From: an uncultured Clostridia bacterium
GTDB lineage: Bacteria; Bacillota; Clostridia; Oscillospirales; Ruminococcaceae
DNA length: 64,000 nucleotides
NCBI GenBank assembly: GCA_947589215.1
Contig: CANQCL010000002.1
Span: forward strand, 1 to 64,000
Direction of reading: 5' to 3'
The notes beneath the pieces are model-generated. The model did not search any database, had not been told where the DNA came from, and worked only from the letters and a program-made list of their open reading frames with translations. Shown piece by piece: positions 9,024 to 17,660 of this stretch. The position numbers and the translations under genes are program-made. Positions within the stretch are counted from its first letter, which is position 1, and each line of letters opens with the position of its first letter.

Positions 9024-9839
9024 TCACGATTTTGACGCCAAGTATTCCAGTCTTTCTTTTCTTAGCATATAGTTTGAAATTGCATTTTTGATAATTAAAA
9101 CTGCAAGTATAACTATAAATATTATTGCTGAAAGAGCGTTTATCTCCGGCGATACTTTTTTTCTGGTCATAGAGTAGATAGTTATAGGAAGTGTTTCAAC
9201 TGTAGTTCCCGAGTTGAAATAGCTGATTATAAAGTCGTCGATAGAATAGGTTATAGCCATTAAAAAGCCTGAAAGCACGCCCGGCATTATTTCAGGAATC
9301 GTAATCTTGAAAAAAGCTTGTCTGGGATTGCAGCCTAGATCCTCCGCCGCTTCGACTAGGTTTGGGTTCATTTGTCTTAGCTTTGGGATAATGCTGTAAA
9401 TGATGTAAGGAATGTTAAAGGTTATGTGTGCAAGTATAAGCGACACAAATCCGAATTGAAATCCCGAATATACTGTAAATGCTCTGAATAAAAGCATAAG
9501 CGAAACTCCGGTGATAATTTCAGGATTTATAACTGGAATATAGGTTATGTTCATAATAGTTGCTTTAGTTATAGGTCTCATTTTGTTTATCCCTATAGCC
9601 GCCGCTGTTCCGATAATAGTTGCTAACAGAGAGGAAATAAGAGCAATAATGATAGTATTAAAAAGAGCTGAGAGAATAGCCTCGTTATGGAACAGCTTTT
9701 GATACCACTGTAAACTGAAACCCGTGAAATACGCCCTTGATTTTGAGGCGTTAAATGAAAAGACGATTAGTACAAGTATGGGAATGTACAGAAAAACAAT
9801 AACAAATGCGGTTGTTGTTCGTGAAACGATTTTATTCAT
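9024..9839 (-). CDS. potC: Polyamine ABC transporter permease PotC
   Basis: One of the two inner-membrane permeases of the Pot importer. The 271-residue protein has about six hydrophobic segments and the EAA coupling motif EAAEDLGCNPRQAFFKI that contacts the ATPase. The N-terminal FVIVFLYIPILVLIVFSFN is typical of PotC. Its ATG overlaps the potB stop (TAATG on the minus strand), so translation is coupled. potD follows. Confidence 0.92.
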   Translation of the reverse strand: MNKIVSRTTTAFVIVFLYIPILVLIVFSFNASKSRAYFTGFSLQWYQKLFHNEAILSALFNTIIIALISSLLATIIGTAAAIGINKMRPITKATIMNITYIPVINPEIITGVSLMLLFRAFTVYSGFQFGFVSLILAHITFNIPYIIYSIIPKLRQMNPNLVEAAEDLGCNPRQAFFKITIPEIMPGVLSGFLMAITYSIDDFIISYFNSGTTVETLPITIYSMTRKKVSPEINALSAIIFIVILAVLIIKNAISNYMLRKERLEYLASKS

Positions 9840-10642
9840 TAAATAACAGCCTCCTCACTGCCAAATTGATTGAACAGACTCATAATAAGTAAAACTATAA
9901 CCATAAGAACCAAAGACATTGCAGAGCCTAAGTGAGGGTTATAAGAATTGCCCAAGAACTGAGATTCAATAATATCACCTATAAGATCGTTTGTTCCTCC
10001 GCCGAGCATTCTCGATATGATAAATGTAGATACCGACGGAACAAATACAGTAATGATCCCTGTAGAGATTCCTTGCTTTGAAAGGGGGAGAATGATTTTT
10101 GTTATAATATGAAAGCCAGAACAGCCTAGATCCTGAGCTGCTTCTATTACGCTTTCGTCTATTTTAGTCATAACAGAATATAGCGGAAGAATCATAAAAG
10201 GAATGTAGTTGTATATCATACCTAAGACTACTGCTCCCGAATTGTTTATCAAATTAAACGGTCCCAGATGGAAAAGTCCGAAAAATCTGTTTATCAGTCC
10301 GTTTTCCTCAAGGAGAGTCATCCACGCATAGGTTCTTAGTAGAAAATTTATCCACATAGGAAGTATGACTATCATAAGCATAGTTCCTTGCTTTCCTTTT
10401 GCAAGCCTTGATATTAAATATGCGACCGGAAGACCGAGTATAAGACATATTATCGTAGCGATGACCGAGAACTCTATCGAACGGAATAAAACGTCCAAAT
10501 AGTCGTTCATAGCTACTATATTTGAAATTGTGAACTCTCCGCTCTGGGTAGTAAACGCAAAGAATATTACAAGACCGAGCGGGATTACTGTAAATATAAT
10601 CATCCATATAATGTATGGAACAGCTAAAATTTTTGATTTCAT
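9839..10642 (-). CDS. potB: Polyamine ABC transporter permease PotB
   Basis: Partner permease of PotC. It has 267 residues and about six membrane segments, with the EAA motif EAAQDLGCSGFHIITKIILPLS and the usual PotB segment LPMWINFLLRTYAWM. It lies 74 bp after potA. The leader holds a GGAGGA site, then a GCTCC/GGAGC hairpin, then 12 nt before the ATG, a layout repeated ahead of two other genes in this window. It ends in a one-base overlap with potC. Confidence 0.92.
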   Translation of the reverse strand: MKSKILAVPYIIWMIIFTVIPLGLVIFFAFTTQSGEFTISNIVAMNDYLDVLFRSIEFSVIATIICLILGLPVAYLISRLAKGKQGTMLMIVILPMWINFLLRTYAWMTLLEENGLINRFFGLFHLGPFNLINNSGAVVLGMIYNYIPFMILPLYSVMTKIDESVIEAAQDLGCSGFHIITKIILPLSKQGISTGIITVFVPSVSTFIISRMLGGGTNDLIGDIIESQFLGNSYNPHLGSAMSLVLMVIVLLIMSLFNQFGSEEAVI

Positions 10643-10654
10643 CAGTATTGTTAC

Positions 10655-10676
10655 GCTCCGTTGGGAGCATTCCTCC
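10655..10676 (-). promoter_or_regulatory. GGAGGA plus hairpin leader of potB (element A)
   Basis: On the minus strand GGAGGA (10676-10671) is followed by AT and a 5-bp hairpin GCTCC-CAAC-GGAGC (10668-10655), then exactly 12 nt, then the ATG at 10642. The same layout precedes the genes at 15584 and 53017. Confidence 0.6.
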
Positions 10677-10716
10677 TCTCGCTGTTTTGTACAAATTCAA
10701 ATAGTTCAAATTGAGA

Positions 10717-11793
10717 TTAAGAATCTTTGATTTTTAATTGGTTCTCCATTTTGTGCATTATATGGATATCCATAGGTTCAATACTCATTCCGACAATAGA
10801 GCCTACATCTTCATGCAAAGTGGATTGGACTTTCCACTTATATCCGCTTGCTTCGACTATCATTTCGTAGTGGACGCCCTTGAAGATAACGCTTTCAACA
10901 ACGCCTGTTATCGCTCCTTTTATCTGAGGAACGATTTTAATGTCCTCAGGTCTTATAACAACGTCTACAAGCTCATCTTTTTCAAAGCCTGAGTCAACAC
11001 AGGTGAATGAGTTTCCGGCAAAGTCTACAAGGAAATCCTTTCGCATAATGCCGTCGATAATATTGCTGTCTCCTATAAAGTCAGCGACAAATGCGTTTTT
11101 AGGTTCGTTGTAAATATCAACAGGAGTGCCTATCTGCTGAATAACGCCGTTGTTCATTACAACGACCGTATCAGACATAGTAAGAGCCTCCTCCTGGTCG
11201 TGGGTTACATAAATAAATGTTATCTCAAGCTCCTGCTGAATGTTTTTAAGCTCAATCTGCATTTCCTTTCGCAGTTTTAAGTCCAAAGCACCCAAAGGCT
11301 CATCGAGGAGCAGGACTTTAGGTCGGTTTACCAATGCTCTTGCGATGGCAACTCTTTGCTGCTGACCGCCCGAAAGACTGTGTATAGAGCGTTTTTCAAA
11401 GCCTATAAGATTGACAAGCTCTAATGTCTCCTGAACTCTTGATTTTATTTCTTTGTCGCTTAGCTTTTTAAGCTTTAGACCGAAAGCTATGTTATCGTAT
11501 ATATTCAAGTGAGGGAAAAGTGCGTACTTTTGAAAAACAGTATTTACCTGTCTTTTATGAGGAGGCAGCTTTGTGATATCCTTATTATTGAAATAAAGCG
11601 AGCCGCTTTTCATTTGCTGAAATCCTCCGATAATACGGAGAGTTGTAGTTTTTCCGCAGCCAGACGGACCGAGCAGGGTAACAAATTGCTTATCAATAAT
11701 GTCGAGATTAATATTTTTTAAAATCTGCTCTCCGTCGAATTCAACAATAGCGTCTTTAAGACTGATAATAATATTTTCCAACTTAGCTAACAC
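10717..11793 (-). CDS. potA: Polyamine ABC transporter ATP-binding protein PotA
   Basis: ATPase of the Pot importer, first gene of the operon. It has 358 residues with Walker [11 protein letters not shown] (residues ~43-52), Q-loop region [10 protein letters not shown], signature LSGGQQQR, Walker [13 protein letters not shown], the H-loop THDQ and a C-terminal TOBE-like domain with VVIRPEDI. There is no ATG near the 5' end. The longest form starts at GTG 11793, but AGGAAG lies almost on top of it. A TTG 12 nt further in (11781) has better spacing, so the exact start is uncertain. Confidence 0.93.
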   Translation of the reverse strand: MLAKLENIIISLKDAIVEFDGEQILKNINLDIIDKQFVTLLGPSGCGKTTTLRIIGGFQQMKSGSLYFNNKDITKLPPHKRQVNTVFQKYALFPHLNIYDNIAFGLKLKKLSDKEIKSRVQETLELVNLIGFEKRSIHSLSGGQQQRVAIARALVNRPKVLLLDEPLGALDLKLRKEMQIELKNIQQELEITFIYVTHDQEEALTMSDTVVVMNNGVIQQIGTPVDIYNEPKNAFVADFIGDSNIIDGIMRKDFLVDFAGNSFTCVDSGFEKDELVDVVIRPEDIKIVPQIKGAITGVVESVIFKGVHYEMIVEASGYKWKVQSTLHEDVGSIVGMSIEPMDIHIMHKMENQLKIKDS

Positions 11794-11832
11794 TTCCTGT
11801 TCATAATAATTTTGACAATAAACGCTATGATG

Positions 11833-11861
11833 ATTATAAATTATTTTATTTCAATTTACAA
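11833..11861 (-). promoter_or_regulatory. Probable pot operon promoter
   Basis: On the minus strand TTGTAA (11861-11856) and TATAAT (11838-11833) are separated by 17 bp, about 40 bp upstream of potA. A plus-strand TTGACA-17-TATAAA (11812-11840) overlaps it, so divergent promoters may share this site. Confidence 0.55.
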
Positions 11862-11952
11862 TACTTTTTTTAATATTTAGTTTGTTTCACAAAAAAAGCA
11901 TTTAGAATATTATTTCATTTAAACATTTTGCAGTGAAAAACAGAAAAAAACA

Positions 11953-11981
11953 TTGCTATTTATTTTCAGATAGTATATAAT
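11953..11981 (+). promoter_or_regulatory. Probable promoter of the murD operon
   Basis: TTGCTA (11953-11958) and TATAAT (11976-11981) are separated by 17 bp. A second TATAAT overlaps at 11981-11986. The site is 74 bp before murD in a 261-bp divergent gap that otherwise holds only AT-rich DNA. Confidence 0.6.
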
Positions 11982-12054
11982 ATAATAGAGTATTTATATC
12001 TAATTTTAATTAATTTTTATACATAATGTGTATTTGCAAAGAGGAGAATATAAT

Positions 12055-13446
12055 ATGACAAAAGCGGAAAAGTTCTTCGATGAAATAAAAGATAAAAGAA
12101 TTGCATTCATCGGAACGGGTGTAAGCCACAACGAATTAATAAGATTATTTTTAAAAAAGGGTTATAATATAGTTATCTGCGATAAGAATAATCTTGAAGA
12201 AAAAAATAAAGAGCTTTACTGTGAGTTCAAACAGGCAGGAGCGGAGTTTTCATTCGGTGAAAATTATCTTGATGAGATTTTCAGATGCGATATAGTTTTC
12301 AGAACACCGGGAATGTATTATAACGATCCGACGCTTACAAAAGCACGCAAGAGGGGTATTGTTATAACAAGCGAGATGGAGGTTTTCTTTGACCTTTGCC
12401 CGTGTAAGATTTATGCTATTACAGGTTCTGACGGCAAATCTACTACAACTACGCTCGTTTCTGAATTTTTCAAAGCAGACGGTAAGACTGTTCATTTAGG
12501 AGGAAATATAGGAAAACCCCTTTTGTATAAGATAGAAAAAATCAAAGATACTGATGTTGCAGTTGTTGAGCTTTCAAGCTTTCAGCTTATTTCAATGAGA
12601 GAATCTCCGTATGCTGCGGCGATAACAAACATTTCACCTAATCACCTTAACGTACATGGTACAATGGAGGAGTACATTGGCGCTAAGTGCAATATACTCG
12701 CACATCAAACTGCCTTTTCTAAGGCAGTTTTGAATATGGATAATGATGAAACTATGAAACTGTGCGATATTGTGAGGGGTAGGCTTTCTCTTTTCAGCAG
12801 AAAGAGTGTTCCCGAATGCGGAAGCTTTTTAGATAATGAAGGAAATCTCTGTTATAATGAATACGGCAAGGTTACAAAGATAGTCCATATGGACGATATA
12901 AGGATTCCGGGCATACACAATGTAGAAAACTTCCTTACGGCTATTGCGCTTACATGGGGAGATGTTTCTATTGAAAGTATCGTAAAAACGGCTAAGGAAT
13001 TCGGCGGGGTTGAGCATAGAATAGAGTTTGTAAGAGAGCTTGACGGAGTAAGGTACTATAACGATTCTATTGCCACAAGCCCTACACGGGTAATGGCAGG
13101 GCTTAACTCGTTCAAGCAGAAAATAATCGTAATTGCAGGCGGTTCTGATAAAGGAGTTCCATTCGACGCTCTTGCAGAGCCTGTAAATGAAAAGGTCAAG
13201 GTTTTGATACTTATGGGTCAGACTGCTGAAAAAATAAGAAGTGCAGTTACTGAATGTGATTATTTCAAAACAAGCGGGCTAAAGGTAATAATGGTAAAAG
13301 ATATGGAAGAAGCTGTTCACACTGCAAGGGGTATTGCTGAAAAGGGAGATATAGTTTCTCTGTCTCCTGCCTGTGCTAGCTTTGATATGTACCCTATGTT
13401 TGAGGTAAGAGGCAGGCACTTTAAGGAAATTGTAAACTCACTTTAA
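12055..13446 (+). CDS. murD: UDP-N-acetylmuramoyl-L-alanine--D-glutamate ligase
   Basis: This cytoplasmic ATP-dependent ligase adds D-Glu to UDP-MurNAc-L-Ala. The start is the ATG at 12055, 7 nt after GAGGAGA; a GTG nine codons upstream has no suitable ribosome binding site. The 463-residue protein shows a Rossmann-like N-terminal domain (IAFIGTGVSHNEL), the ATP loop TGSDGKSTTTTL, LGGNIGKPL, ELSSFQL, NISPNHLNVHGT and the C-terminal SPACASFDMYP with RGRHFKEIV. NHLNVHG replaces the more common DHLDRHG but keeps the fold position. It is the first gene of a long rightward run. Confidence 0.94.
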   Translation: MTKAEKFFDEIKDKRIAFIGTGVSHNELIRLFLKKGYNIVICDKNNLEEKNKELYCEFKQAGAEFSFGENYLDEIFRCDIVFRTPGMYYNDPTLTKARKRGIVITSEMEVFFDLCPCKIYAITGSDGKSTTTTLVSEFFKADGKTVHLGGNIGKPLLYKIEKIKDTDVAVVELSSFQLISMRESPYAAAITNISPNHLNVHGTMEEYIGAKCNILAHQTAFSKAVLNMDNDETMKLCDIVRGRLSLFSRKSVPECGSFLDNEGNLCYNEYGKVTKIVHMDDIRIPGIHNVENFLTAIALTWGDVSIESIVKTAKEFGGVEHRIEFVRELDGVRYYNDSIATSPTRVMAGLNSFKQKIIVIAGGSDKGVPFDALAEPVNEKVKVLILMGQTAEKIRSAVTECDYFKTSGLKVIMVKDMEEAVHTARGIAEKGDIVSLSPACASFDMYPMFEVRGRHFKEIVNSL

Positions 13447-13467
13447 TATATTTTTAAGGGATAATTT

Positions 13468-14517
13468 ATGAATAAAAAAGAATTAACTGAAATATTATTT
13501 AAGCTTACCCGTCAAAACGGCGTTTCGGGTGATGAATTTTGCGCTTCAAAAACAGCGGCGGAACTTCTTAAAAAGTACACATCTGATGTTACAGTCGATG
13601 ATTTTGGCAATGTTATCGCAAATATCGGAAAGCGTGAAGAGGGTAAGCCTCATATTATGCTTGACGCACATATAGACGAGATTGGATTTATTGTAACATA
13701 TATTACCGACGAGGGCTTTTTGAAAATATCAAACTGCGGCGGTATTGACAGACGTTTGCTTTTGGCTCAACAGGTTGAGGTCCTTTGCTCAAACGGACAG
13801 AAAATTACCGGCGTTGTTACTTCAACTCCTCCGCATTTGGAATCGGACGATAAAAAAGTGCCAAATTTGGACGATATCTTTGTTGATATAGGAATGTCAA
13901 AGGAGAATGCTCAAAAGCTTGTATCGTTAGGCGATAGGATAATTATATCAAATGAACCGTATACGCTTTTAGGTGATAGAATAACGTCAAAGTGCCTTGA
14001 CGACAGAGCGGGAGTTGTAACACTTATTGAAACTCTCGACCTGTTAAAGAATGAGCTTGAAAGCCTTAACTGTTCGCTCTCGGTGGTATTTTCTTCACAG
14101 GAGGAAACAGGCGAGAGGGGAGCAAAAACTGCTGCTTATAAGGTGAACCCTGATATTGCTATAGCTGTTGACGTTTCCTTTGCAAGAGTTTTCGGAGAGT
14201 CTAAAGAGAAATGCGGAGAAATGGAAAAGGGTCCTATGATCGGAGTTTCGCCGTCTCTTTCTAAATCCCTATCAAACAGACTTATTCAGATTGCAAAGGA
14301 TGAGAAAATACCTTACCAAATCGAAGTTATGGGCGGAACAACAGGTACAAACGCAGACGCTATAGGCGTAACTAGGGGCGGAGTTAAAACAGTTACGGTT
14401 TCAATACCGCTTAAATATATGCATACGCCTGTTGAGGTCGTTTCAATTTCGGATATTGAAAATTCAGCACGCCTTATAGCAGAGTTTTTAAGAAACGGGG
14501 TGGAAGCTGATGCTTGA
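13468..14517 (+). CDS. M42 family metallopeptidase (copy 1)
   Basis: M42 enzymes are dinuclear-metal aminopeptidases that form large tetrahedral complexes (glutamyl aminopeptidase, TET, FrvX, once misnamed CelM endoglucanase). The 349-residue protein has the conserved metal and catalytic segments LDAHIDEIG, KCLDDRAG, SSQEETGERG, AVDVSF and GGTTGTNADAI, and the C-terminal YMHTPVEVVS. The start follows AAGGGATAATTT. Its last 8 bases overlap the next gene, a paralogue. Likely role is cytoplasmic peptide turnover. The substrate cannot be read from sequence. Confidence 0.9.
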   Translation: MNKKELTEILFKLTRQNGVSGDEFCASKTAAELLKKYTSDVTVDDFGNVIANIGKREEGKPHIMLDAHIDEIGFIVTYITDEGFLKISNCGGIDRRLLLAQQVEVLCSNGQKITGVVTSTPPHLESDDKKVPNLDDIFVDIGMSKENAQKLVSLGDRIIISNEPYTLLGDRITSKCLDDRAGVVTLIETLDLLKNELESLNCSLSVVFSSQEETGERGAKTAAYKVNPDIAIAVDVSFARVFGESKEKCGEMEKGPMIGVSPSLSKSLSNRLIQIAKDEKIPYQIEVMGGTTGTNADAIGVTRGGVKTVTVSIPLKYMHTPVEVVSISDIENSARLIAEFLRNGVEADA

Positions 14518-15532
14518 TAAAATGCGTGACCTTTGTCTTATTAATGGTATTTCAGGCGACGAGGATAAGGTCAGGGAATATATAATTTCAAAAATATGCG
14601 ATAAATGCGAGTATACTGTTGATGATCTCGGAAATATTATTGCCTTAAAAAAGGGTAAAAAAACACCAAAAAATAAGGTTTTGCTCTCTGCTCATATGGA
14701 CGAGGTAGGACTTATCGTTAAATATATTAACGATGACGGAAGTTTGAAGGTTGAAAGCGTCGGCGGAATTGACCCAAGAGTTGTTTTCGGACGTCAGGTT
14801 ATTGTTGGGAAGAATAACACGTTCGGAGTTGTCGGAGGGGTCGCTGTTCACAATCTTTCAGGTGATGATAGGGATAAGGCGGTTTTGTTTGACAAACTGA
14901 CTGTTGATATTGGGGCTCAAAGCCGTGAAGAAGCAGAAAAAGCAGTATCGCTGGGCGACAGCGTTTACTTCAAATCTGATTATGTAGAGTTCGGAGACGG
15001 CATTGTAAAATCAAAAGCTATTGACGACAGATTTGGCTGTGCGCTTATGCTTGAGTTAATTGAAAGCGTGCCTGAGTATGACACTTATTTCACCTTCGTT
15101 GTTCAAGAGGAGATAGGACTTAGAGGTGCAAAGGCGGCTTCATACACAGTAAATCCTGATTACGCAATAGTTATAGAAGCTACAACGGCGGCTGATATAC
15201 CTGCCTCTGACGAGGAAAAGTCTGTCTGCAAATGCGGAGACGGTCCTGTTGTATCTTTTATGGATAAATCAACAATTTATAATAAAGAACTTTACAAGCT
15301 GGCTTTTGATACTGCAAGGGAGAACAACATTCCCTGCCAGACAAAAACAATGATTGCAGGCGGAAACGACGCAGGTGCTATTCATATTTCAAGAGGCGGA
15401 GTTAAAACAATGGCTGTATCTGTTCCGTGCAGATATATACATTCTCCGTCTTGTGTTGCAAGTAAAGACGATATAGAAAACTCACTGGAGCTTGTTAAGC
15501 TGGTTTTGAATAAGCTCTACAACAGGCAGTGA
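14510..15532 (+). CDS. M42 family metallopeptidase (copy 2)
   Basis: Second M42 peptidase in tandem, 340 residues, starting inside copy 1 with an 8-bp overlap. The motifs are SAHMDEVGLI, KAIDDRFGC, VQEEIGLRG, IVIEATTAAD, IAGGNDAGAIH and RYIHSPSC. The metal-site pattern matches copy 1, but the two have diverged widely. The segment CKCGDGPVVSF is not in copy 1. Two different M42 chains may form homo-complexes with different specificities or a mixed particle, as reported for some archaeal TET enzymes. Confidence 0.9.
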   Translation: MLDKMRDLCLINGISGDEDKVREYIISKICDKCEYTVDDLGNIIALKKGKKTPKNKVLLSAHMDEVGLIVKYINDDGSLKVESVGGIDPRVVFGRQVIVGKNNTFGVVGGVAVHNLSGDDRDKAVLFDKLTVDIGAQSREEAEKAVSLGDSVYFKSDYVEFGDGIVKSKAIDDRFGCALMLELIESVPEYDTYFTFVVQEEIGLRGAKAASYTVNPDYAIVIEATTAADIPASDEEKSVCKCGDGPVVSFMDKSTIYNKELYKLAFDTARENNIPCQTKTMIAGGNDAGAIHISRGGVKTMAVSVPCRYIHSPSCVASKDDIENSLELVKLVLNKLYNRQ

Positions 15533-15550
15533 AGCTAAGAACTTAAAAAC

Positions 15551-15583
15551 GGAGGAATGCCCTTTTTAGGGTAAGTCATATAA
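15551..15583 (+). promoter_or_regulatory. GGAGGA plus hairpin leader of the GNAT gene (element B)
   Basis: GGAGGAATG (15551-15559) is followed by the hairpin CCCT-TTTT-AGGG (15560-15571), exactly 12 nt, then the ATG at 15584. A mini-ORF ATG-CCC-TTT-TTA-GGG-TAA also spans the hairpin. The layout is shared with potB and the RpiR gene. Confidence 0.6.
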
Positions 15584-16369
15584 ATGATAACAGAAACTCA
15601 CGACATTACAGAAGAATTATTGAATACTCTTGAGAAAAATCACTATTCACGGCGTATAAAGTCTCACTTTTTAGCATACGGTGTAAGCTATGATTTTTGC
15701 AGGTTTTATTTTGTCCGTGAAAATCAGGATTCGGACAACGACGCTGTGGTTTCAATATTCAATGCATCAATGGTAGTTTCTGTTTTTGAGGGTCATACCC
15801 TTTCAGATAATGAGATCTCTGAGATTGCTACTCTTATTTCTATGACAAAGCCTGTTACCGTTGAATTGGGACTTGATTATTCAAAGAGGCTAAGCGTCCT
15901 TATAAGTGAAGATTATAACGTGTTTGACAGAACAATGTTTGAGTTTGTGTGCAAAAATCATATTCCTAAGCTTGATGTAAATGAACTTCCCAAGCTTGAC
16001 GATGTTTATGATATTCTGGCAACGAGCTTTCCGGCAATAAGAAACTCCTATTCGCTGTGGCTGACCGATACGTCGCACAGGGTAAGAAAGGGGCTTTCTC
16101 AAAGCTTTACTCTTAAAAACTGCTCGTCTGCAACTATACAGTATATTATAGACGGCATTGCTTTTGTAGGTCATGTTGCTACGATACCCAAAGAGAGGGG
16201 AAAGCATCACGCAAGAGAGCTTTTATACTGGCTTGGAGAACGGCTTAATGAGGACGGGTTTTCTGTTCAGCTTTTTGCAAGAAGTTACAATGTAAGCTAC
16301 TATACTGAAATCGGTTTTCTTCCAATTTATGATGATATAGTGCTTGAAAGGAAAGACATAGATGAATAA
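15584..16369 (+). CDS. GNAT family acetyltransferase, substrate unknown
   Basis: The 261-residue protein has a C-terminal acetyl-CoA-binding segment VGHVATIPKERGKHHARELLYWL (residues ~195-217), in which the P-x-x-R-G-K-H-H-A-R pattern resembles GNAT motif A. The following SVQLFARSYNVSYYTEIGFLPIYDD is the usual GNAT beta7/C-terminal region. The N-terminal ~130 residues do not resemble a family I recognise. It lies 51 bp after the M42 pair and overlaps the next gene by 8 bp, so all four genes are probably translated from one mRNA. Function beyond acyltransfer is not assigned. Confidence 0.75.
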   Translation: MITETHDITEELLNTLEKNHYSRRIKSHFLAYGVSYDFCRFYFVRENQDSDNDAVVSIFNASMVVSVFEGHTLSDNEISEIATLISMTKPVTVELGLDYSKRLSVLISEDYNVFDRTMFEFVCKNHIPKLDVNELPKLDDVYDILATSFPAIRNSYSLWLTDTSHRVRKGLSQSFTLKNCSSATIQYIIDGIAFVGHVATIPKERGKHHARELLYWLGERLNEDGFSVQLFARSYNVSYYTEIGFLPIYDDIVLERKDIDE

Positions 16370-17645
16370 TTCTTTATTTGATATAGATAAAAGGCTTTTG
16401 GAGCTTGCTGATGAGGCTGAAGCTGAATGTAAAGATATTTTTGCCGATTTCAGCGATACTGCCGATTACAACGGTCAGAAGGTTTTAAAAGCGTTTATAG
16501 ATAACCGTGTGTCGGAGAGCTGTTTAAAGGGTACTACAGGCTACGGCTACGGAGATATAGGCAGAGATACAATAGACAAGGTGTTTGCTCAGGCATTCGG
16601 CGGTGAGGACGCTTTAGTGCGTCATACGTTTGTAAACGGAACTCATGCTCTGTCTACCGCTTTGTTTGGGGTGTTAAGAGCAGGTGATAAACTGGTCTCT
16701 GTTACGGGAAAGCCGTATGATACCTTAGAAGAGGTAATAGGTATAAGAAATAAAAAGGGAAGCGGTTCGCTTGTTGATTTTGGCGTGGTTTATGATCAAG
16801 TAGATTTGCAATATGACGGAACTCCCGATTTTGATGAAATTTCTAAAAAAGCACAGACTGCAAAGGTTATTTACATTCAGCGTTCAAGAGGATATTCCCT
16901 TCGTCCGTCTATTTGTATTGATACCATTGAGAAGATAGTCAAGACTGCAAAAGCGGCTAATAAAAATGTTATCGTTATGGTAGACAACTGCTACGGCGAG
17001 TTTGTTGAAAAGCGTGAACCGCTTGATGTAGGAGCGGATTTGATAATAGGTTCTCTTATAAAAAATCCGGGCGGCGGGGTTGCGTCAACAGGCGGTTACA
17101 TAGCAGGAAAGTCTAATTTGGTAGAAAAGTGTGCAGAAAGGCTTACTTGTGTTGGAATGGGAAAAGAGGTAGGCTGTTCGCTTGGTCAGAACAGAGAGAT
17201 TTTGCTTGGGTTTTTTATGGCTTCTCAGGTTGTAGAGTCGGCTTTGAAAACTTCGGCGTTCGCTTGCAGATTTTATGAAAAGCTCGGGTTTGAAACCTTC
17301 CCTAAAAGCGGTGAAAAGAGGACTGATATAATAGCTTCTATTCTTCTTGGCAACGAGCAAAACCTAACTGCGTTTTGTCAAGGTATACAAAAGGGTTCAC
17401 CTGTTGACAGTTTTGCTGTTCCTGAGGCTTGGGATATGCCCGGTTATGACAGCAAGGTAATAATGGCGGCAGGAGCTTTTACAATGGGAGCTTCAATAGA
17501 GCTTTCTGCCGACGCACCCATAAGAGAGCCGTTTGCGGTGTGGCTTCAGGGAGGAATTACATATCCTACCGGAAAGCAGGGAGTTATACTTTCAGCAATG
17601 GAGATGCTCAATAAGGGATTGATAAGCATAAAATCAAGGAATTAA
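16362..17645 (+). CDS. Methionine gamma-lyase-like PLP protein (YnbB / 'aluminium resistance' family)
   Basis: A fold-type I PLP-dependent enzyme of 427 residues. Recognisable segments are GTTGYGYGDIGRD, FVNGTHALSTALFGVLR, VTGKPYDTLEEVIG, IQRSRGYSLRPS, VMVDNCYGEFVE and GSLIKNPGGG, where the Lys is the probable PLP Schiff base. The family is often annotated as aluminium resistance protein. The B. subtilis relative YnbB has been linked to 5-aminopentanol modification of EF-P. It overlaps the GNAT gene by 8 bp and hprK follows 15 bp later. The M16-like pair at 26182-28748 belongs to the same proposed pathway. Confidence 0.82.
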   Translation: MNNSLFDIDKRLLELADEAEAECKDIFADFSDTADYNGQKVLKAFIDNRVSESCLKGTTGYGYGDIGRDTIDKVFAQAFGGEDALVRHTFVNGTHALSTALFGVLRAGDKLVSVTGKPYDTLEEVIGIRNKKGSGSLVDFGVVYDQVDLQYDGTPDFDEISKKAQTAKVIYIQRSRGYSLRPSICIDTIEKIVKTAKAANKNVIVMVDNCYGEFVEKREPLDVGADLIIGSLIKNPGGGVASTGGYIAGKSNLVEKCAERLTCVGMGKEVGCSLGQNREILLGFFMASQVVESALKTSAFACRFYEKLGFETFPKSGEKRTDIIASILLGNEQNLTAFCQGIQKGSPVDSFAVPEAWDMPGYDSKVIMAAGAFTMGASIELSADAPIREPFAVWLQGGITYPTGKQGVILSAMEMLNKGLISIKSRN

Positions 17646-17660
17646 AAGGAGGGTACGTTT

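Noticed and set aside
10308-10709. Minus-strand ORF overlapping the potB start in another frame
   Set aside because: It overlaps a firmly identified permease and its translation shows no domain. Its in-frame ATG inside the hairpin leader is noted only as a possible mini-ORF start.
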